Source of the DNA: Georgenia satyanarayanai | GTDB taxonomy: Bacteria > Actinomycetota > Actinomycetes > Actinomycetales > Actinomycetaceae | DNA length: 64,000 nucleotides | Reading direction: 5' to 3' | Assembly: GCF_023715365.1 (NCBI RefSeq) | Contig: NZ_JAMBNZ010000007.1 | Location: 124,001-188,000 of the forward strand | Shown here: positions 45,511 to 54,561 of the stretch, one piece after another | Numbering within the stretch: position 1 is the first letter of the stretch | Layout: each line of letters opens with the position of its first letter | Position numbers and translations under genes: made by a program | The notes under the pieces: generated by a model | What the model was told of the DNA's origin: nothing | The model's database searches: none | The model's input: only the letters and a program-made list of their open reading frames with translations

Positions 45511-45963
45511 TCAGTCAGCACGCGCCGACGACGTCACTGAGATGGCAAACCCGTCCGACCACGGCACGAGCACCCACGGCACGACGGCGGGTCTCGCCGT
45601 CGCGGTCAGCGTCACCTGCGCCGTCCTGCCGTCGCTCGTCCCGGTCCCCGCGGCCACGCCCAGACCGTGGAAGGTGCGCGCCGCCGCGGACCCTTGCAGG
45701 TACTCCCCCACCGCCGCGTTGACGGAGGAATCCGAGAGCGGCAGACCGTCCCGTTCCCCCGCGTAGTAGAGGCCGTAGTCGATCGCGTCGGCGGCGTCGG
45801 CCGCCGCTCCGTCCGCGAGCGCCAGCAGCTGCTTGCGCTCGAGGTACACCGACGAGGCCGCTGCCACGACGAGCACCAACGCCAGCGCCAGCACCCCGAA
45901 CCCGAGCGAGAGCAGCATGATCTGCCCACTCTCGCCGTCGTCGTCCACCCGCCTGCGTGTCAT
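45511..45963 (-). CDS. TadG/TadF-like pilus assembly protein
   Basis: A 150-residue protein with one N-terminal membrane segment after a short basic start: ESGQIMLLSLGFGVLALALVLVVAAAS, of which the first half carries the Glu/Gly/Gln signature of TadG-like pseudopilins. ERKQLLALADGAAADAAD is the typical helix that follows. It is last of the Tad gene row and its start overlaps the TadE gene before it (ATGA). It would help assemble or prime Flp pili at the membrane. Confidence 0.8.
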   Translation of the reverse strand: MTRRRVDDDGESGQIMLLSLGFGVLALALVLVVAAASSVYLERKQLLALADGAAADAADAIDYGLYYAGERDGLPLSDSSVNAAVGEYLQGSAAARTFHGLGVAAGTGTSDGRTAQVTLTATARPAVVPWVLVPWSDGFAISVTSSARAD

Positions 45964-46424
45964 GGCAACCCGCCGAACTCGGGCACAGCGGCCAGGTGCG
46001 TGGCACGGACCGGGACCTCGAGGGGGACGGCGCCGGCGAGGAAGTCGGGGACGAGCGGGAGCCTGACGGCGGCGGACACCTCCACGTGGATCTGCCCACC
46101 TGCGCTGAGGCACGGGTTGTTGCTGCACGTGAAGTCGAGTGCCGTCGCAGCGTCCACCGCGATCCCGTGGTCCTCGAAGGCGAGCTCGACCGCTGTCTGC
46201 GCCTGCCCTGCGGCAGTCGTCAGGTCCTCCGCCTGACTCAGCACCCTGCCGGACTCACGCGCCGCGGCCTCCGCGGCGAAGGCGGCCGCCTGGATCTGGC
46301 CCAGTGTGAGGACCAGATACACGAGCGGCACCAGCAGCACGAGCGTGACGCCGATGAACTCGACGACGGCGTTGCCGCTCTCCTCCTCCCGCAAGCGCTC
46401 CAGCAGAGCAGGCACGGCACTCAT
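45960..46424 (-). CDS. TadE-like pseudopilin
   Basis: A 154-residue TadE-like protein. EESGNAVVEFIGVTLVLLVP gives the cleavage site and hydrophobic helix of pseudopilins, with Glu at the fifth place in VVEF. Two cysteines (TCSNNPC) may form a disulfide outside the membrane. ATGA overlaps join it to both neighbours. Confidence 0.85.
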   Translation of the reverse strand: MSAVPALLERLREEESGNAVVEFIGVTLVLLVPLVYLVLTLGQIQAAAFAAEAAARESGRVLSQAEDLTTAAGQAQTAVELAFEDHGIAVDAATALDFTCSNNPCLSAGGQIHVEVSAAVRLPLVPDFLAGAVPLEVPVRATHLAAVPEFGGLP

Positions 46425-46798
46425 TCCTGCACCGCCCTGCCGCTCGCCGTCATCGTGCCCGACGGGCCGAGCAGTCCGAGCACGGGAACCGGCGCGCGGA
46501 CGGTGACCTCCACCAGCGCCATCCCATCGCGCTCCACGACCTCAGCACTGACGTCGTCGCCGTAGCGCGGGTGCAGCGCCATCCCGATCAGCTCTCGCGT
46601 CCGTTCCGCGCCGGCCGCGGGTGAGCTGCCCTCCAGTGCACCGTGACGCGCCCCCTCGCCCGCGGCGTCGACGATCGTGTTGCGAACGTGGAGCGCGAGG
46701 GTCAGCTGCAGGACCCCCAGCAGAACGGCGACGACGAGCACCGAGACGAGCACGAACTCCACCACGGCGGACCCCTCGTCGGACGGGAGCCGCCTCAG
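46421..46798 (-). CDS. TadE-like pseudopilin with possible CTG start
   Basis: About 125 residues. RRLPSDEGSAVVEFVLVSVL holds the pseudopilin signature (Gly before the helix, Glu in VVEF). There is no ATG upstream in a fitting place. The best start is CTG at 46798-46796, whose last two bases are the first two of the TGA stop of the small pilin gene before it (CTGA), copying the ATGA/GTGA overlaps of the rest of the operon. A GTG inside GSAVVEF would delete the signature and is rejected. The start is therefore uncertain. Confidence 0.78.
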   Translation of the reverse strand: MRRLPSDEGSAVVEFVLVSVLVVAVLLGVLQLTLALHVRNTIVDAAGEGARHGALEGSSPAAGAERTRELIGMALHPRYGDDVSAEVVERDGMALVEVTVRAPVPVLGLLGPSGTMTASGRAVQE

Positions 46799-46986
46799 AT
46801 GTTCATGACGCGCGTGATGGCGGCCTCGAAGACTCTGGTGAGCGCGGGCCCGGCGATGAGCCAGATCGCGAACACGAGTCCCGCCGTCATCAGGGTCACC
46901 ATCACCCAGCCGGGGACGTCGCCCCGTTCCTCGGTGACGATGCGCCGTCGGAGCGACTCGAGAAACCTGCTCAGGTACAGCCACAT
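46795..46986 (-). CDS. Small Flp-like pilin candidate
   Basis: A 63-residue protein in the Flp position of the Tad cluster. A basic N-terminal part ends at ERGDVPG, followed by one hydrophobic helix, WVMVTLMTAGLVFAIWLIAG. The usual Glu five residues after the cleavage Gly and the Tyr of classic Flp pilins are missing, so either it is a divergent pilin or a membrane accessory protein. The ATG at 46986 follows AGGGAGAA. Confidence 0.68.
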   Translation of the reverse strand: MWLYLSRFLESLRRRIVTEERGDVPGWVMVTLMTAGLVFAIWLIAGPALTRVFEAAITRVMNI

Positions 46987-47040
46987 GTCGTTCTCCCTGG
47001 TCGTCGGTGCGGATGGAAGCGGTCGGGGGCGGGGGCGGGT

Positions 47041-47973
47041 TCACAGGCCCACCTGCAGGAGCATCAGGCCGGGGAACAGCGCGAAGAGGACGGTCACCGG
47101 CAGCACGAGGAAGACGACCGGGAACATCATCTCGATCTCCTTCTTGCCCCCGAGCTCCATGAGCTCGCGGCGCGCGGCCTCTCTGGCGTCCTGCGCCTGC
47201 GCGCGGAGCACCTCGGCCAGTGGCGTCCCTCGGTCGACGGCGACGGCGATCCCCTCGGCGAAGCGGGCCACGGCCGGCTGGGAAGTCCGCGCCGCCAGGC
47301 GTTCCAGGGACACCGCCAGGGGCGTGCCCGCCCTGGCCTCGCTGAGCGTGACCTCGAGCTGCGTGGTCAGCGCGCCGCGCGTCGTGCGCGCCACCCGCTC
47401 GAGTGCGGCCATCGGCCCCTCGCCCGCGCTCACCGCGAGGGCGAGCAGCTCGGCGACGGCGGGCAGCTCCTCGAGCATCGCCTGCTGGTTGCGGTTGGCG
47501 GCTCGGGTGAGCCACCGGTCGCGTGCGACGGCGGCGAGAACAGCGGCGATGACGACGACGCCGGTCCCCGCCAGCACGTTGAGGCCGCGGGCCACGCCCG
47601 CGAGGGTGACGAGAAGCAGCCCGCAGGTCAGGCCGAGCACCGCCCACATCATCTGCTCGAGGCGGAACTGCTCGACAGTGAGCGGCGCCCCGGACAGCGC
47701 GATGCGCCGTCGCACGTTCTGCGTCGTGCTGCCGAGCCGTTCGAGCACTCGCCCCGCGTCGGACATGACCGGGGCGAGGAGGCTCTCGAGGGTCGGGAAG
47801 GGCGTGTGGGTGCGCGGCTCGGCGAGCAGACCGGACGTCGCAGGCCGCTCGCGCAGGTACGGGGCGATTCGGTCGGGCAGCCACGGGCGCATCGCCCGCA
47901 CCCGCCACACGACGAGCACCAGCCCCAGGCCGCCGAGAAGCCCCGCGAACGCGCCCCACGCCGTCGGGCTCAT
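47041..47973 (-). CDS. tadC: TadC-like inner-membrane platform protein (T2SS F family)
   Basis: A 310-residue protein of the GspF/TadC family. Hydrophobic segments lie at the N-terminus, at about 112-150 and at the C-terminus (VVFLVLPVTVLFALFPGLML). The cytoplasmic domain includes ELPAVAELLALAVSAGEGP and LERLAARTSQPAVARFAEGI. Together with TadB it forms the platform for the TadA motor. ATG 47973 overlaps the tadB stop by four bases. Confidence 0.88.
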   Translation of the reverse strand: MSPTAWGAFAGLLGGLGLVLVVWRVRAMRPWLPDRIAPYLRERPATSGLLAEPRTHTPFPTLESLLAPVMSDAGRVLERLGSTTQNVRRRIALSGAPLTVEQFRLEQMMWAVLGLTCGLLLVTLAGVARGLNVLAGTGVVVIAAVLAAVARDRWLTRAANRNQQAMLEELPAVAELLALAVSAGEGPMAALERVARTTRGALTTQLEVTLSEARAGTPLAVSLERLAARTSQPAVARFAEGIAVAVDRGTPLAEVLRAQAQDAREAARRELMELGGKKEIEMMFPVVFLVLPVTVLFALFPGLMLLQVGL

Positions 47974-48827
47974 CGCAGCACCCGCGCTTCCTCGGGCAGC
48001 CGCCCGAGCTTGACCATGAGCCAGTACGCGACCCCGGAGACCGCGGCGCCGGTCGCGAGCACGAGGACGCCCGCCGCCGAGTTGAAGGCGGCGGCCGTCT
48101 CCGGCCGGCCGCTGAGGAGCAGGAGCACCGCCCACGGGGCTGCGGTCGCGAGCCGCGCACCGTTGACCGTCCAGCTCTGCCGGGCCTCGAGCTCCCCGCG
48201 CGTGCGCAGGTCCTCCCGCAGCAGCTGTGCGAGGGTGCGCAGGAGCCGGACGAGGTCGGAGCCGCCCACCTCCCGGGTGATCCGCAGAGCCTCGATGATG
48301 CGGTCCGCCACGGGGTCCGCCAGGCGCGCCTTGAGCCGGTCCAGCGACTCGGTGAAGCGGCCGGTCACCCGGTAGTCCTCGCCGAAGCGCCGGAACTGCG
48401 GACGTACCTCCTCGGGTCCGCGCTCACCGACGCTTGTGAGCGCCTCGGGCAGCGAGAGCCCGGCGCGGATGGCGGAGATGAGGTCGTCGACGACTTCCGG
48501 CCACACGGCGCGCAGTTCCACCTGCCGCCTCCGTGCCCGCGACCGGACGAGCACGCTCGGCACGCCTGCGGCCATGACGGCGAAGCACACGGCGATCGGC
48601 GGGGACGCGGTGAAGCCGTAGGCGAGGAGCAGGACCAGCAGCGCGAGCACCGCGGAAGCGGCCACCAGCCGGGCAGGCGTCACGGCCGGCGCACCGGCTC
48701 GCACGAGGAGGTCCTGCGTGCGCTCCGTCCACCTTGAGGGGCGGCGCTCGCGCACTGGCTGGGGCCAGCAGGAGAACCAGAGCAGCAGCAGGCCCGCACC
48801 GAGGAGCAGGCCCGCCACCGTTCCCAC
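47970..48827 (-). CDS. tadB: TadB-like inner-membrane platform protein (T2SS F family)
   Basis: A 285-residue GspF/TadB-family protein. A hydrophobic N-terminus, a pair of segments at about 55-90 and a C-terminal pair flank the cytoplasmic domain with WPEVVDDLISAIRAGLSLPE and ITREVGGSDLVRLLRTLAQ. The start is GTG at 48827, two bases after the tadA stop. It joins TadC as the pilus platform. Confidence 0.88.
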   Translation of the reverse strand: MGTVAGLLLGAGLLLLWFSCWPQPVRERRPSRWTERTQDLLVRAGAPAVTPARLVAASAVLALLVLLLAYGFTASPPIAVCFAVMAAGVPSVLVRSRARRRQVELRAVWPEVVDDLISAIRAGLSLPEALTSVGERGPEEVRPQFRRFGEDYRVTGRFTESLDRLKARLADPVADRIIEALRITREVGGSDLVRLLRTLAQLLREDLRTRGELEARQSWTVNGARLATAAPWAVLLLLSGRPETAAAFNSAAGVLVLATGAAVSGVAYWLMVKLGRLPEEARVLR

Positions 48828-48829
48828 GG

Positions 48830-50065
48830 TTACCGCCCGAAGTCCTGCGCGAGGAGCGCGGCGAGGTCGTAGCCGGCTCTGTCGAAACGCTCGGCGTCCG
48901 GCGGGAATCCCCCTGCCCGTTGCAGGGTGGTTCCCCGCAGCGTGAAGATCTCCGCGGTCTCGACGACTCCCTCCTCGGACCGTCCGGTGACGGCGACGAT
49001 CTCCCGCACCCGCCGTCGGCCATGACGGTCCAGCTCGAGGTGGACGACGAGGTCGATAGCGGAGGCGACGGTGGGCACGACGAACGTGCTCGAGACGTTC
49101 TCTCCGGCGAGGAGCGGCAGGGTACACATTTTGGTCACGGCCTCGCGGGCGGAGTTGGCGTGGACGGTACACATGCCGGGGATGCCCGCGTTGAGGGCGA
49201 TGAGCATGTCGAAGCTCTCGGCTTCGCGGACCTCGCCGATGATGATGCGGTCGGGCCGCATCCGCAGCGCCTCCTTGACGAGGCGGCGCAGCTTGACCTC
49301 GCCCTGGCCCTCGAGGTTGGGCTGGCGGCACTGCATCGCGACGACGTCGCGGTTGGCCAGCCGCAGCTCGAAGACCTCCTCGCACGTGATGATCCGCTCG
49401 TGCGGTGGGATGGCACCGGCCAGGGCGTTGACCATCGTGGTCTTCCCCGCCTGCGTGGCCCCACTGACCAGGACGTTCATGCCCGAGACGACGGCGGCGT
49501 CGAGGAATGCCGCCGCCTGCGTGGTGAGCGAGCCGAGGGTGACGAGGTCGCTCACGCGGGTGGCGCGGGCGATGTACTTGCGGATGTTCACGGCCCAGGA
49601 ATGGCGCGTGATGTCGGGGATGACGACGTGCACGCGCTCGCCGGTGGCGAGGGACGCGTCGACGAACGGGGAGGACAGGTCCAGGCGGCGGCCGGAGATT
49701 CGCAGCATGCGCTCGACGAGGTCGTGGACCTGCGTCTCGGTGAGGATCGTCGTCGTCAGCTCCGCGCGGCCTGCACGGGCGATGAACACCTTGCCTGGTT
49801 CGTTGATCCACACCTCCTCGATCGTGGGGTCGTCGAGGAAGCGCTGGAGGGGGCCGAGGCCCGCAACGGCGTCGAGGACGTCCTTGGCCGTCTGCTCCGG
49901 GTCGACGACGGGCGGTACGAGTCCGGCGACCGAGCGGCTGTCGTAGTCCGCGAGCGCGTCGGCGACCAGCGCGCGGACGCCGGCGGTGTCGCGGGCAGGA
50001 TCGAGACCGCGCCGACGGACGAGCTCACGCACCTCGTCCTCGAGCAGCACCGTTGCCTGGTTCAT
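48830..50065 (-). CDS. tadA: TadA/CpaF-type secretion ATPase
   Basis: A 411-residue motor ATPase for Flp pilus assembly. Walker A is SGATQAGKTT (about 198-207), the variant form of one actinobacterial CpaF group. The Asp box is around ITCEEVFELRL, Walker B is IIIGEVREAESFD, and the His box is MCTVHANSARE. The ATG at 50065 is preferred over GTG 50074 because a G-rich ribosome-binding site lies eight bases away. It is first in the operon tadA-tadB-tadC-flp-tadE-tadE-tadG. The partner TadZ/Ssd, often upstream in this group, is absent. Confidence 0.92.
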   Translation of the reverse strand: MNQATVLLEDEVRELVRRRGLDPARDTAGVRALVADALADYDSRSVAGLVPPVVDPEQTAKDVLDAVAGLGPLQRFLDDPTIEEVWINEPGKVFIARAGRAELTTTILTETQVHDLVERMLRISGRRLDLSSPFVDASLATGERVHVVIPDITRHSWAVNIRKYIARATRVSDLVTLGSLTTQAAAFLDAAVVSGMNVLVSGATQAGKTTMVNALAGAIPPHERIITCEEVFELRLANRDVVAMQCRQPNLEGQGEVKLRRLVKEALRMRPDRIIIGEVREAESFDMLIALNAGIPGMCTVHANSAREAVTKMCTLPLLAGENVSSTFVVPTVASAIDLVVHLELDRHGRRRVREIVAVTGRSEEGVVETAEIFTLRGTTLQRAGGFPPDAERFDRAGYDLAALLAQDFGR

Positions 50066-50200
50066 GCCTCGCACCCCCCGGAGCGGATGATGAAGGCAAA
50101 CCTAGGGGCAATCGGGCGCGGTGTCAGCCCCCTGGGGTGAATCTGTGGACAAGGCCCCGGGTCCCTGGTCGTGCCCGTGCACGGTGCGTAGCGTCGGGTC

Positions 50201-50653
50201 GTGGGCTTCTCGCCGTTAGACGCCGTCGTGAGCGTCGCGGTCCTGCTGCCCAGCCTGCTCCTGCTGCCCTCACCTCCACCGGACCTCCCGTCCCCACCTC
50301 TACCGACGGCCCTCTCGCTGGCCGAGCGGGCGAGCCAGACGCTGTGCCTCACCGTCCCGGCCGTCACGGTTCCTGGCCGTGTGTCGTGGTTCTGGGCCGT
50401 GCCGGTCGCCCTCGTGCCGGCGGCCTACTACGGCCTGTGGGCTCGGTATCTCACGGGCGGGCGGGCGAGCGCGGACCTGTACCGCCGGCTCTGGGGGCTG
50501 CCCGTGCCGATGGCGGTGACGCCGGTCCTGGCGTTCCTCAGCGTCGCAGCCTGGCTGTGCAACCCGTGGATCGCGGGCGCCGCCGTGGTCCTCGCCGCCG
50601 GTCACGTCCCGGCCTCCGCGATGACGGTCCGCACGCTGGCAGCGCAGCCATGA
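50201..50653 (+). CDS. Hypothetical membrane protein divergent from tadA
   Basis: A 150-residue protein, start GTG 50201, without known family. It shows an N-terminal hydrophobic stretch, a Pro-rich part (LLPSPPPDLPSPPLP), then three hydrophobic segments (about 61-78, 97-118 and 121-140). Its start is 136 nt from the tadA start on the other strand, so a link to pilus assembly is possible but not shown. Codon use is normal. Confidence 0.55.
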   Translation: MGFSPLDAVVSVAVLLPSLLLLPSPPPDLPSPPLPTALSLAERASQTLCLTVPAVTVPGRVSWFWAVPVALVPAAYYGLWARYLTGGRASADLYRRLWGLPVPMAVTPVLAFLSVAAWLCNPWIAGAAVVLAAGHVPASAMTVRTLAAQP

Positions 50654-50854
50654 ACGACACCCCACGCCACGCTGTGGTGGCTGCCGGCCGGCGCGCCGCT
50701 GCTCACGACGGTGGGCATGGACGTTCCCCGGCTCGCACCGGCCGAGGGTCGTGCGCCCGGGTGGAGCGCGGGGATTGCGGTCGCGACGCGGTCAGCGGAG
50801 AGCGCTGACCTGCGGATGAGATCGCCAGGGAGGTGGCGTCGGCGCCGACGCCAC

Positions 50855-51217
50855 CTAGGCGTCCAGCGGTGTGAGCACCGCGATCCGCCAGTCCGCGCCG
50901 GTACGGACGAGCTGGTACATGTTCCGTTCGGCAGGCGTGCCCTCGTAGGACCAGGTGACGTCGGCCCAGACGCTGTGGCCGGCTTCGGCGACCACCCGGA
51001 CGTCGGCGCGGGCGTCGGTGATGCCGTCGTACTGGCCGACGGCCGCGGCGAAGAACTGCTCGGTCTGCGCGGCGTCGGAGACCGAGATCGCCTGGTCGGG
51101 GAACTCGATGAGCGCCGGCACGGCGTAGTACCCGGCAATCGCCACGGGATGCCGGCTGAGCAGGGCGCGGGTGTACGCGGCGAAGAACTCATGAGCCGTC
51201 GCGTCGGCAGCACCCAT
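50855..51217 (-). CDS. SnoaL-like/NTF2-fold protein
   Basis: A 120-residue single-domain protein with the cone-shaped NTF2 pattern: a starting helix HEFFAAYTRALLSRHPVAIA, then YYAVPALIEFPDQA and the closing strands VRTGADWRIAVLTPLDA. Members bind small hydrophobic ligands or act as minor enzymes; nothing here tells the ligand. It lies 45 nt before recQ's end on the same strand. Confidence 0.75.
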   Translation of the reverse strand: MGAADATAHEFFAAYTRALLSRHPVAIAGYYAVPALIEFPDQAISVSDAAQTEQFFAAAVGQYDGITDARADVRVVAEAGHSVWADVTWSYEGTPAERNMYQLVRTGADWRIAVLTPLDA

Positions 51218-51262
51218 GAGGGAGATCCTAGTGACGCCGCCAGCGGGTGCGCCAGAGCGAGC

Positions 51263-53218
51263 TCACCCGGCCGCGACGACCTCGAGCACGGCCTCTCCGT
51301 ACCGCTCGAGCTTGGCCGCTCCTACCCCGGAGATCCCGCTCAGCTCGGAGCGGTTCTCCGGTCGGGACTGGGCGATCGCGGCCAGGGTCGCGTCTGGGAA
51401 GACGACGTAGGCCGGCACGCCCTGCTCCTTGGCCGTCGCCGCGCGCCACGTACGCAGCTGCTGGAACAGCGCCTGCTGCGGCTCGTCCAGGTCCAGTGGC
51501 GCCTTCGCAGCGCCGGAACGGGACTTCCGCGCCGTCCGCACCCGCTCCGGCTCGCGCCGCAGCCGCACCTCGCGCTCACCGCGCAGCACCTCCCCCGCCG
51601 CCTCGGTGAGGGCGAGCACGCCGTACTCCCCCTGCACCTGGAGGAGCCCCTGGGCCAGCAGCTGGCGCACCACCCCGCGCCACTCGGCGTCGCCCAGCTC
51701 GGTACCGATGCCGAAGGTCGACAGCTCAATGTGGCGCATCTTCACCACCCGCTCGTTCTCCCGCCCCAGCAGGATGTCCACGAGGTGCCCCGCGCCGAAC
51801 TGCTGCCCGCGCTCGCGCTGCAGCCGCACGATCGTCGACATGAGCTTCTGCGCCGGCACGGTGCCGTCAAAGGCCTCCGGCGGGTTGAGGCAGGTGTCGC
51901 AGTTCCCGCACGGCTCGCTGCCCTGACCGAAGTACCGCAGCAGCTGCTGGCGCCGGCACTGGACCGTCTCGCACAGCGCGAGCATCGCGTCCAGGTGCAG
52001 GGTCTGCGCCCGCTTGCGCTGCGCGTCTCCCTCGCCGTCGGCGATCATCCGCCGCTGCTGGACCACGTCCTGCAGCCCGTACGCGAGCCACGCCGTCGAC
52101 GGCAGCCCGTCACGCCCCGCACGGCCGGTCTCCTGGTAGTACCCCTCGATGCTCTTGGGCAGGTCCAAATGCGCGACGAACCGCACGTCCGGCTTGTCGA
52201 TCCCCATCCCGAACGCGATCGTCGCGACCATGACGACGCCGTCCTCCCGCAGGAACCGCGCCTGGTTGCGCCCGCGCAGCTCCGCGGGCAGACCCGCGTG
52301 GTATGGCAGTGCCGTGACGCCCTGGGTGGCCAGCCACTCCGCCGTCTTCTCCACCGACGCCCGCGAGAGGCAGTAGACGATCCCCGCGTCGCCGTCGTGC
52401 TCGTCCTTGATGAGCCGCAGGAGCTGCTTGCGCGCCTCCTGCTTGGGCGCGATCCGGTACTGGATGTTGGGCCGGTCGAAGCTCGAGACGAACACGCGCG
52501 CGCCGTCGAGCCGGAGGTTGCGGACGATCTCCTCCCGCGTCTCCGCCGTCGCCGTCGCCGTGAGCGCGATGCGCGGCACGTCGGGCCAGCGCTCGTGGAG
52601 GATCGTCAGCCCGAGGTAGTCGGGCCGGAAGTCGTGGCCCCACTGCGCCACGCAGTGCGCCTCGTCGATCGCGAAGAGCGCAATCCGCGCGCGGTCGAGG
52701 AGGTCGGCCGCCACGGGCAGGCGCTCGGGGGCGAGGTAGAGGAGGTCGAGCTCCCCGCCGAGCAGCCGGCGCTCGACGTCGCGGCGCTCGTCGATGCTCT
52801 GCGTGGAGTTGAGGAACGCGGCGCGCACACCGAGCTGCTCGAGAGCGTCGACCTGGTCGTGCATGAGCGCGATGAGCGGGCTGATGACCACGCCCGTCCC
52901 CTCCCGCACGAGCGAGGGGATCTGGTAGCACAGGCTCTTGCCGCCGCCGGTGGGCATGAGGACGAGCGCGTCGTCCCCGCGCGTCACCGTCTCGATGATC
53001 TCGGCCTGCTCACCGCGGAAGGCGTCGTAGCCCCACACGCTGGTCAGCGCCTCCAGCGGGGTGGACGACGACGCCGCAGCGGCCCGCGCCGTCGTCAACG
53101 GTGCCGCGGTGGCAGCGTCCGTCGCGAAGGCGGCCACCATCTCCGGGTCGTGGACGTCCCACTCGCTCATGGGGTCCGGCGGCGGCTCGTCCCAGTCCGG
53201 CTCCGGCCCGGTCCACAT
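51263..53218 (-). CDS. recQ: RecQ-type ATP-dependent DNA helicase
   Basis: A 651-residue RecQ. Motif 0 is [11 protein letters not shown], motif I is [14 protein letters not shown], motif II is [19 protein letters not shown] with the RecQ aromatic loop, and motif VI is [12 protein letters not shown]. Zinc cysteines lie in [11 protein letters not shown] and EPCGNCDTC. The winged-helix and a C-terminal HRDC domain ([20 protein letters not shown]) complete it. It unwinds DNA in recombination and fork repair. ATG 53218 is chosen; ATG 53170 has no ribosome-binding site. Confidence 0.95.
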   Translation of the reverse strand: MWTGPEPDWDEPPPDPMSEWDVHDPEMVAAFATDAATAAPLTTARAAAASSSTPLEALTSVWGYDAFRGEQAEIIETVTRGDDALVLMPTGGGKSLCYQIPSLVREGTGVVISPLIALMHDQVDALEQLGVRAAFLNSTQSIDERRDVERRLLGGELDLLYLAPERLPVAADLLDRARIALFAIDEAHCVAQWGHDFRPDYLGLTILHERWPDVPRIALTATATAETREEIVRNLRLDGARVFVSSFDRPNIQYRIAPKQEARKQLLRLIKDEHDGDAGIVYCLSRASVEKTAEWLATQGVTALPYHAGLPAELRGRNQARFLREDGVVMVATIAFGMGIDKPDVRFVAHLDLPKSIEGYYQETGRAGRDGLPSTAWLAYGLQDVVQQRRMIADGEGDAQRKRAQTLHLDAMLALCETVQCRRQQLLRYFGQGSEPCGNCDTCLNPPEAFDGTVPAQKLMSTIVRLQRERGQQFGAGHLVDILLGRENERVVKMRHIELSTFGIGTELGDAEWRGVVRQLLAQGLLQVQGEYGVLALTEAAGEVLRGEREVRLRREPERVRTARKSRSGAAKAPLDLDEPQQALFQQLRTWRAATAKEQGVPAYVVFPDATLAAIAQSRPENRSELSGISGVGAAKLERYGEAVLEVVAAG

Positions 53219-53276
53219 GTCACCCACCCCGCCAGGGTAGGTGCTCGGCGCGCGCGGCCGGGGCGGGGGTGTGCGC

Positions 53277-53651
53277 TCAGCGCTCAGCGCCGGACGGTCG
53301 TACGCCCGTGCGGTGGTCCACCACCGCACCGGCGAACACGGCGACCGCCGCGAAGCCGGACCAGTACCCGAGCTGTTCGGCGCTCTCGGGCGAGAACGCG
53401 TAGGTCACGAGGGTCGACACGGCGAGCAGCGGCACCAGCGCGGCCCACACCCGGTAGAAGGGGTTGGTGGTGTAGCGGGGGTGGTTGTAGCGCTCCGGGC
53501 TGAGCACGGCGTGTATCGCGACCGCCCCGAGAGCCAGGACGATGAGCACCGTGCCGATGGCGAAGGTGCCCTCGTCGAACGTGGTGACCGCGCCGATGAC
53601 CCCCATGACCGTGGCCAGCACGGCCGAGGTGCCCAGCGCGATGCGATTCAC
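53277..53651 (-). CDS. Small integral membrane protein, hypothetical
   Basis: A 124-residue protein with four hydrophobic segments (about 5-22, 29-50, 68-88 and 93-112). No family is recognised. The start is GTG 53651, GGGAG lying eight bases upstream. It precedes recQ on the same strand by 58 nt and may be transcribed with it. Confidence 0.65.
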   Translation of the reverse strand: MNRIALGTSAVLATVMGVIGAVTTFDEGTFAIGTVLIVLALGAVAIHAVLSPERYNHPRYTTNPFYRVWAALVPLLAVSTLVTYAFSPESAEQLGYWSGFAAVAVFAGAVVDHRTGVRPSGAER

Positions 53652-54019
53652 CGACGCTCCCCCCCCTCCCGTCGCCGCCCCCGGCCGCAGGGTCCCCGCG
53701 GGCGGGCAGCCACTCTGCTGCCCCAAGAGGACCGCACGCGGCAGGCCCCGCGCAAGCCCCGGGCGAGGAAACCGGTCGGGGGGTGGAGCCGTGGCTCCGT
53801 CCTCCGTCGCCCACGGGGAGCCGGCGTCCGACTTCCGCACGGTCGCGGCGCCCGGCCGGCCGGACGACGGCGTGACGATGCGTCGCCCCTCTCCCTCACC
53901 GCGGCCCGTAGAAGGGGTGCGCGACGATCGAGAAGGGCGACGCATGCGTGCGGCTGAGGAGCCACCGGGTCAGGGCTGACTGAGGATCCTCTGGACCTCC
54001 TCCGGCGTGCTGGCCTTGC
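53652..54019. other. 368-nt stretch without a supported gene
   Basis: No reading frame here has a good start and consistent codon use. An 11-bp inverted repeat lies at 53878-53945. The right end is a sharp junction at about 54019, where similarity to an ABC ATPase begins in mid-gene. This points to a past deletion or insertion. Confidence 0.6.
53878..53945. repeat. 11-bp inverted repeat, 46-nt interval
   Basis: ATGCGTCGCCC (53878-53888) returns as GGGCGACGCAT (53935-53945). The enclosed DNA has no gene. It may be a long hairpin or the remains of a small element next to the broken ABC genes. Confidence 0.5.
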
Positions 54020-54384
54020 GAGCGGATCGTCGACGAGCTCGTCGTCCTCGACCGCGGGCGCGTCGTCGCCGCGGGCTCCCCCGGCCGGCTGCGCGGCACG
54101 CAGGACGCCGACCTGCGCCTCGAGCTCTTCCTCCCGCCAGACGGCGCGGCGCCGGACGCCACCGACGCCCCGTCACCGTCCACCGCACGATCCACGTGGG
54201 CCGGCGCGTGCTCCTCACCGTCCCGGCCGCCGAGGCCGCGACCGCCGTCGCGTGAGCCACGGCCCTGCGCGAGCAGTCCCGCATCGAGGGCTACGCCCTC
54301 GCCCCCGCCGCCCTCGAGGACGCCTACCTCGCCCTCACCGCCGCCGACGCCGCCCCGTCCGGACAGGAGCCGGCCCATGCCTGA
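54020..54384 (+). pseudogene. Remnant of an ABC exporter ATP-binding gene (C-terminal part)
   Basis: From 54020 the frame reads ERIVDELVVLDRGRVVAAGS, the D-loop-to-end part of a drug-export-type ATPase (normally preceded by the H-loop). The Walker motifs are missing. The sense frame shifts near 54165 to PVTVHRTIHVGRRVLLTVPA, meets a TGA at 54253-54255, and goes on as LREQSRIEGYALAPAALEDA up to TGA 54382. One truncation, one frameshift and one stop make this a clear pseudogene. Confidence 0.75.
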
Positions 54385-54556
54385 GACGCTCACCCGCCCC
54401 GTGCCCGTCCAGGTGCCCCTGTGGACGACGTACACGACGCTGCTCCGCTGGCAGGTGGCCCAGATCGGGCTGCTGCTGACGATCGGCTTCGTCATCGTGC
54501 CGCAGGGCGTGGCCCGCGCCCGCACCGACGGCACCTCCCTGGTCCGGCGGGAGTAG
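54377..54556 (+). pseudogene. Truncated ABC-2-type permease gene
   Basis: ATG 54377 overlaps the end of the ATPase remnant, as expected in an ABC exporter operon. Only 59 residues remain: a polar start, LWTTYTTLLRWQVAQIGLLL and one hydrophobic segment, followed by a few unrelated residues and TAG 54556. Full ABC-2 permeases have about 250 or more residues. A 91-nt structured element follows six bases later and may mark the break. Confidence 0.65.
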
Positions 54557-54561
54557 GCGCA

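Noticed and set aside
50650-50808. Short frame overlapping the end of the hypothetical gene at 50653 by ATGA, and an in-frame continuation after that stop
   Set aside because: The ATGA overlap is tempting, but the encoded peptide is Arg/Gly-rich without pattern. The continuation (TLWWLPAGAPLL) looks protein-like but has no start or family support.
53896-54010. Minus-strand peptides TPEEVQRILSQ and SPFSIVAHPFYGPR near the decayed exporter
   Set aside because: They look partly protein-like, but lie in different frames, lack a start and match no family I can name.
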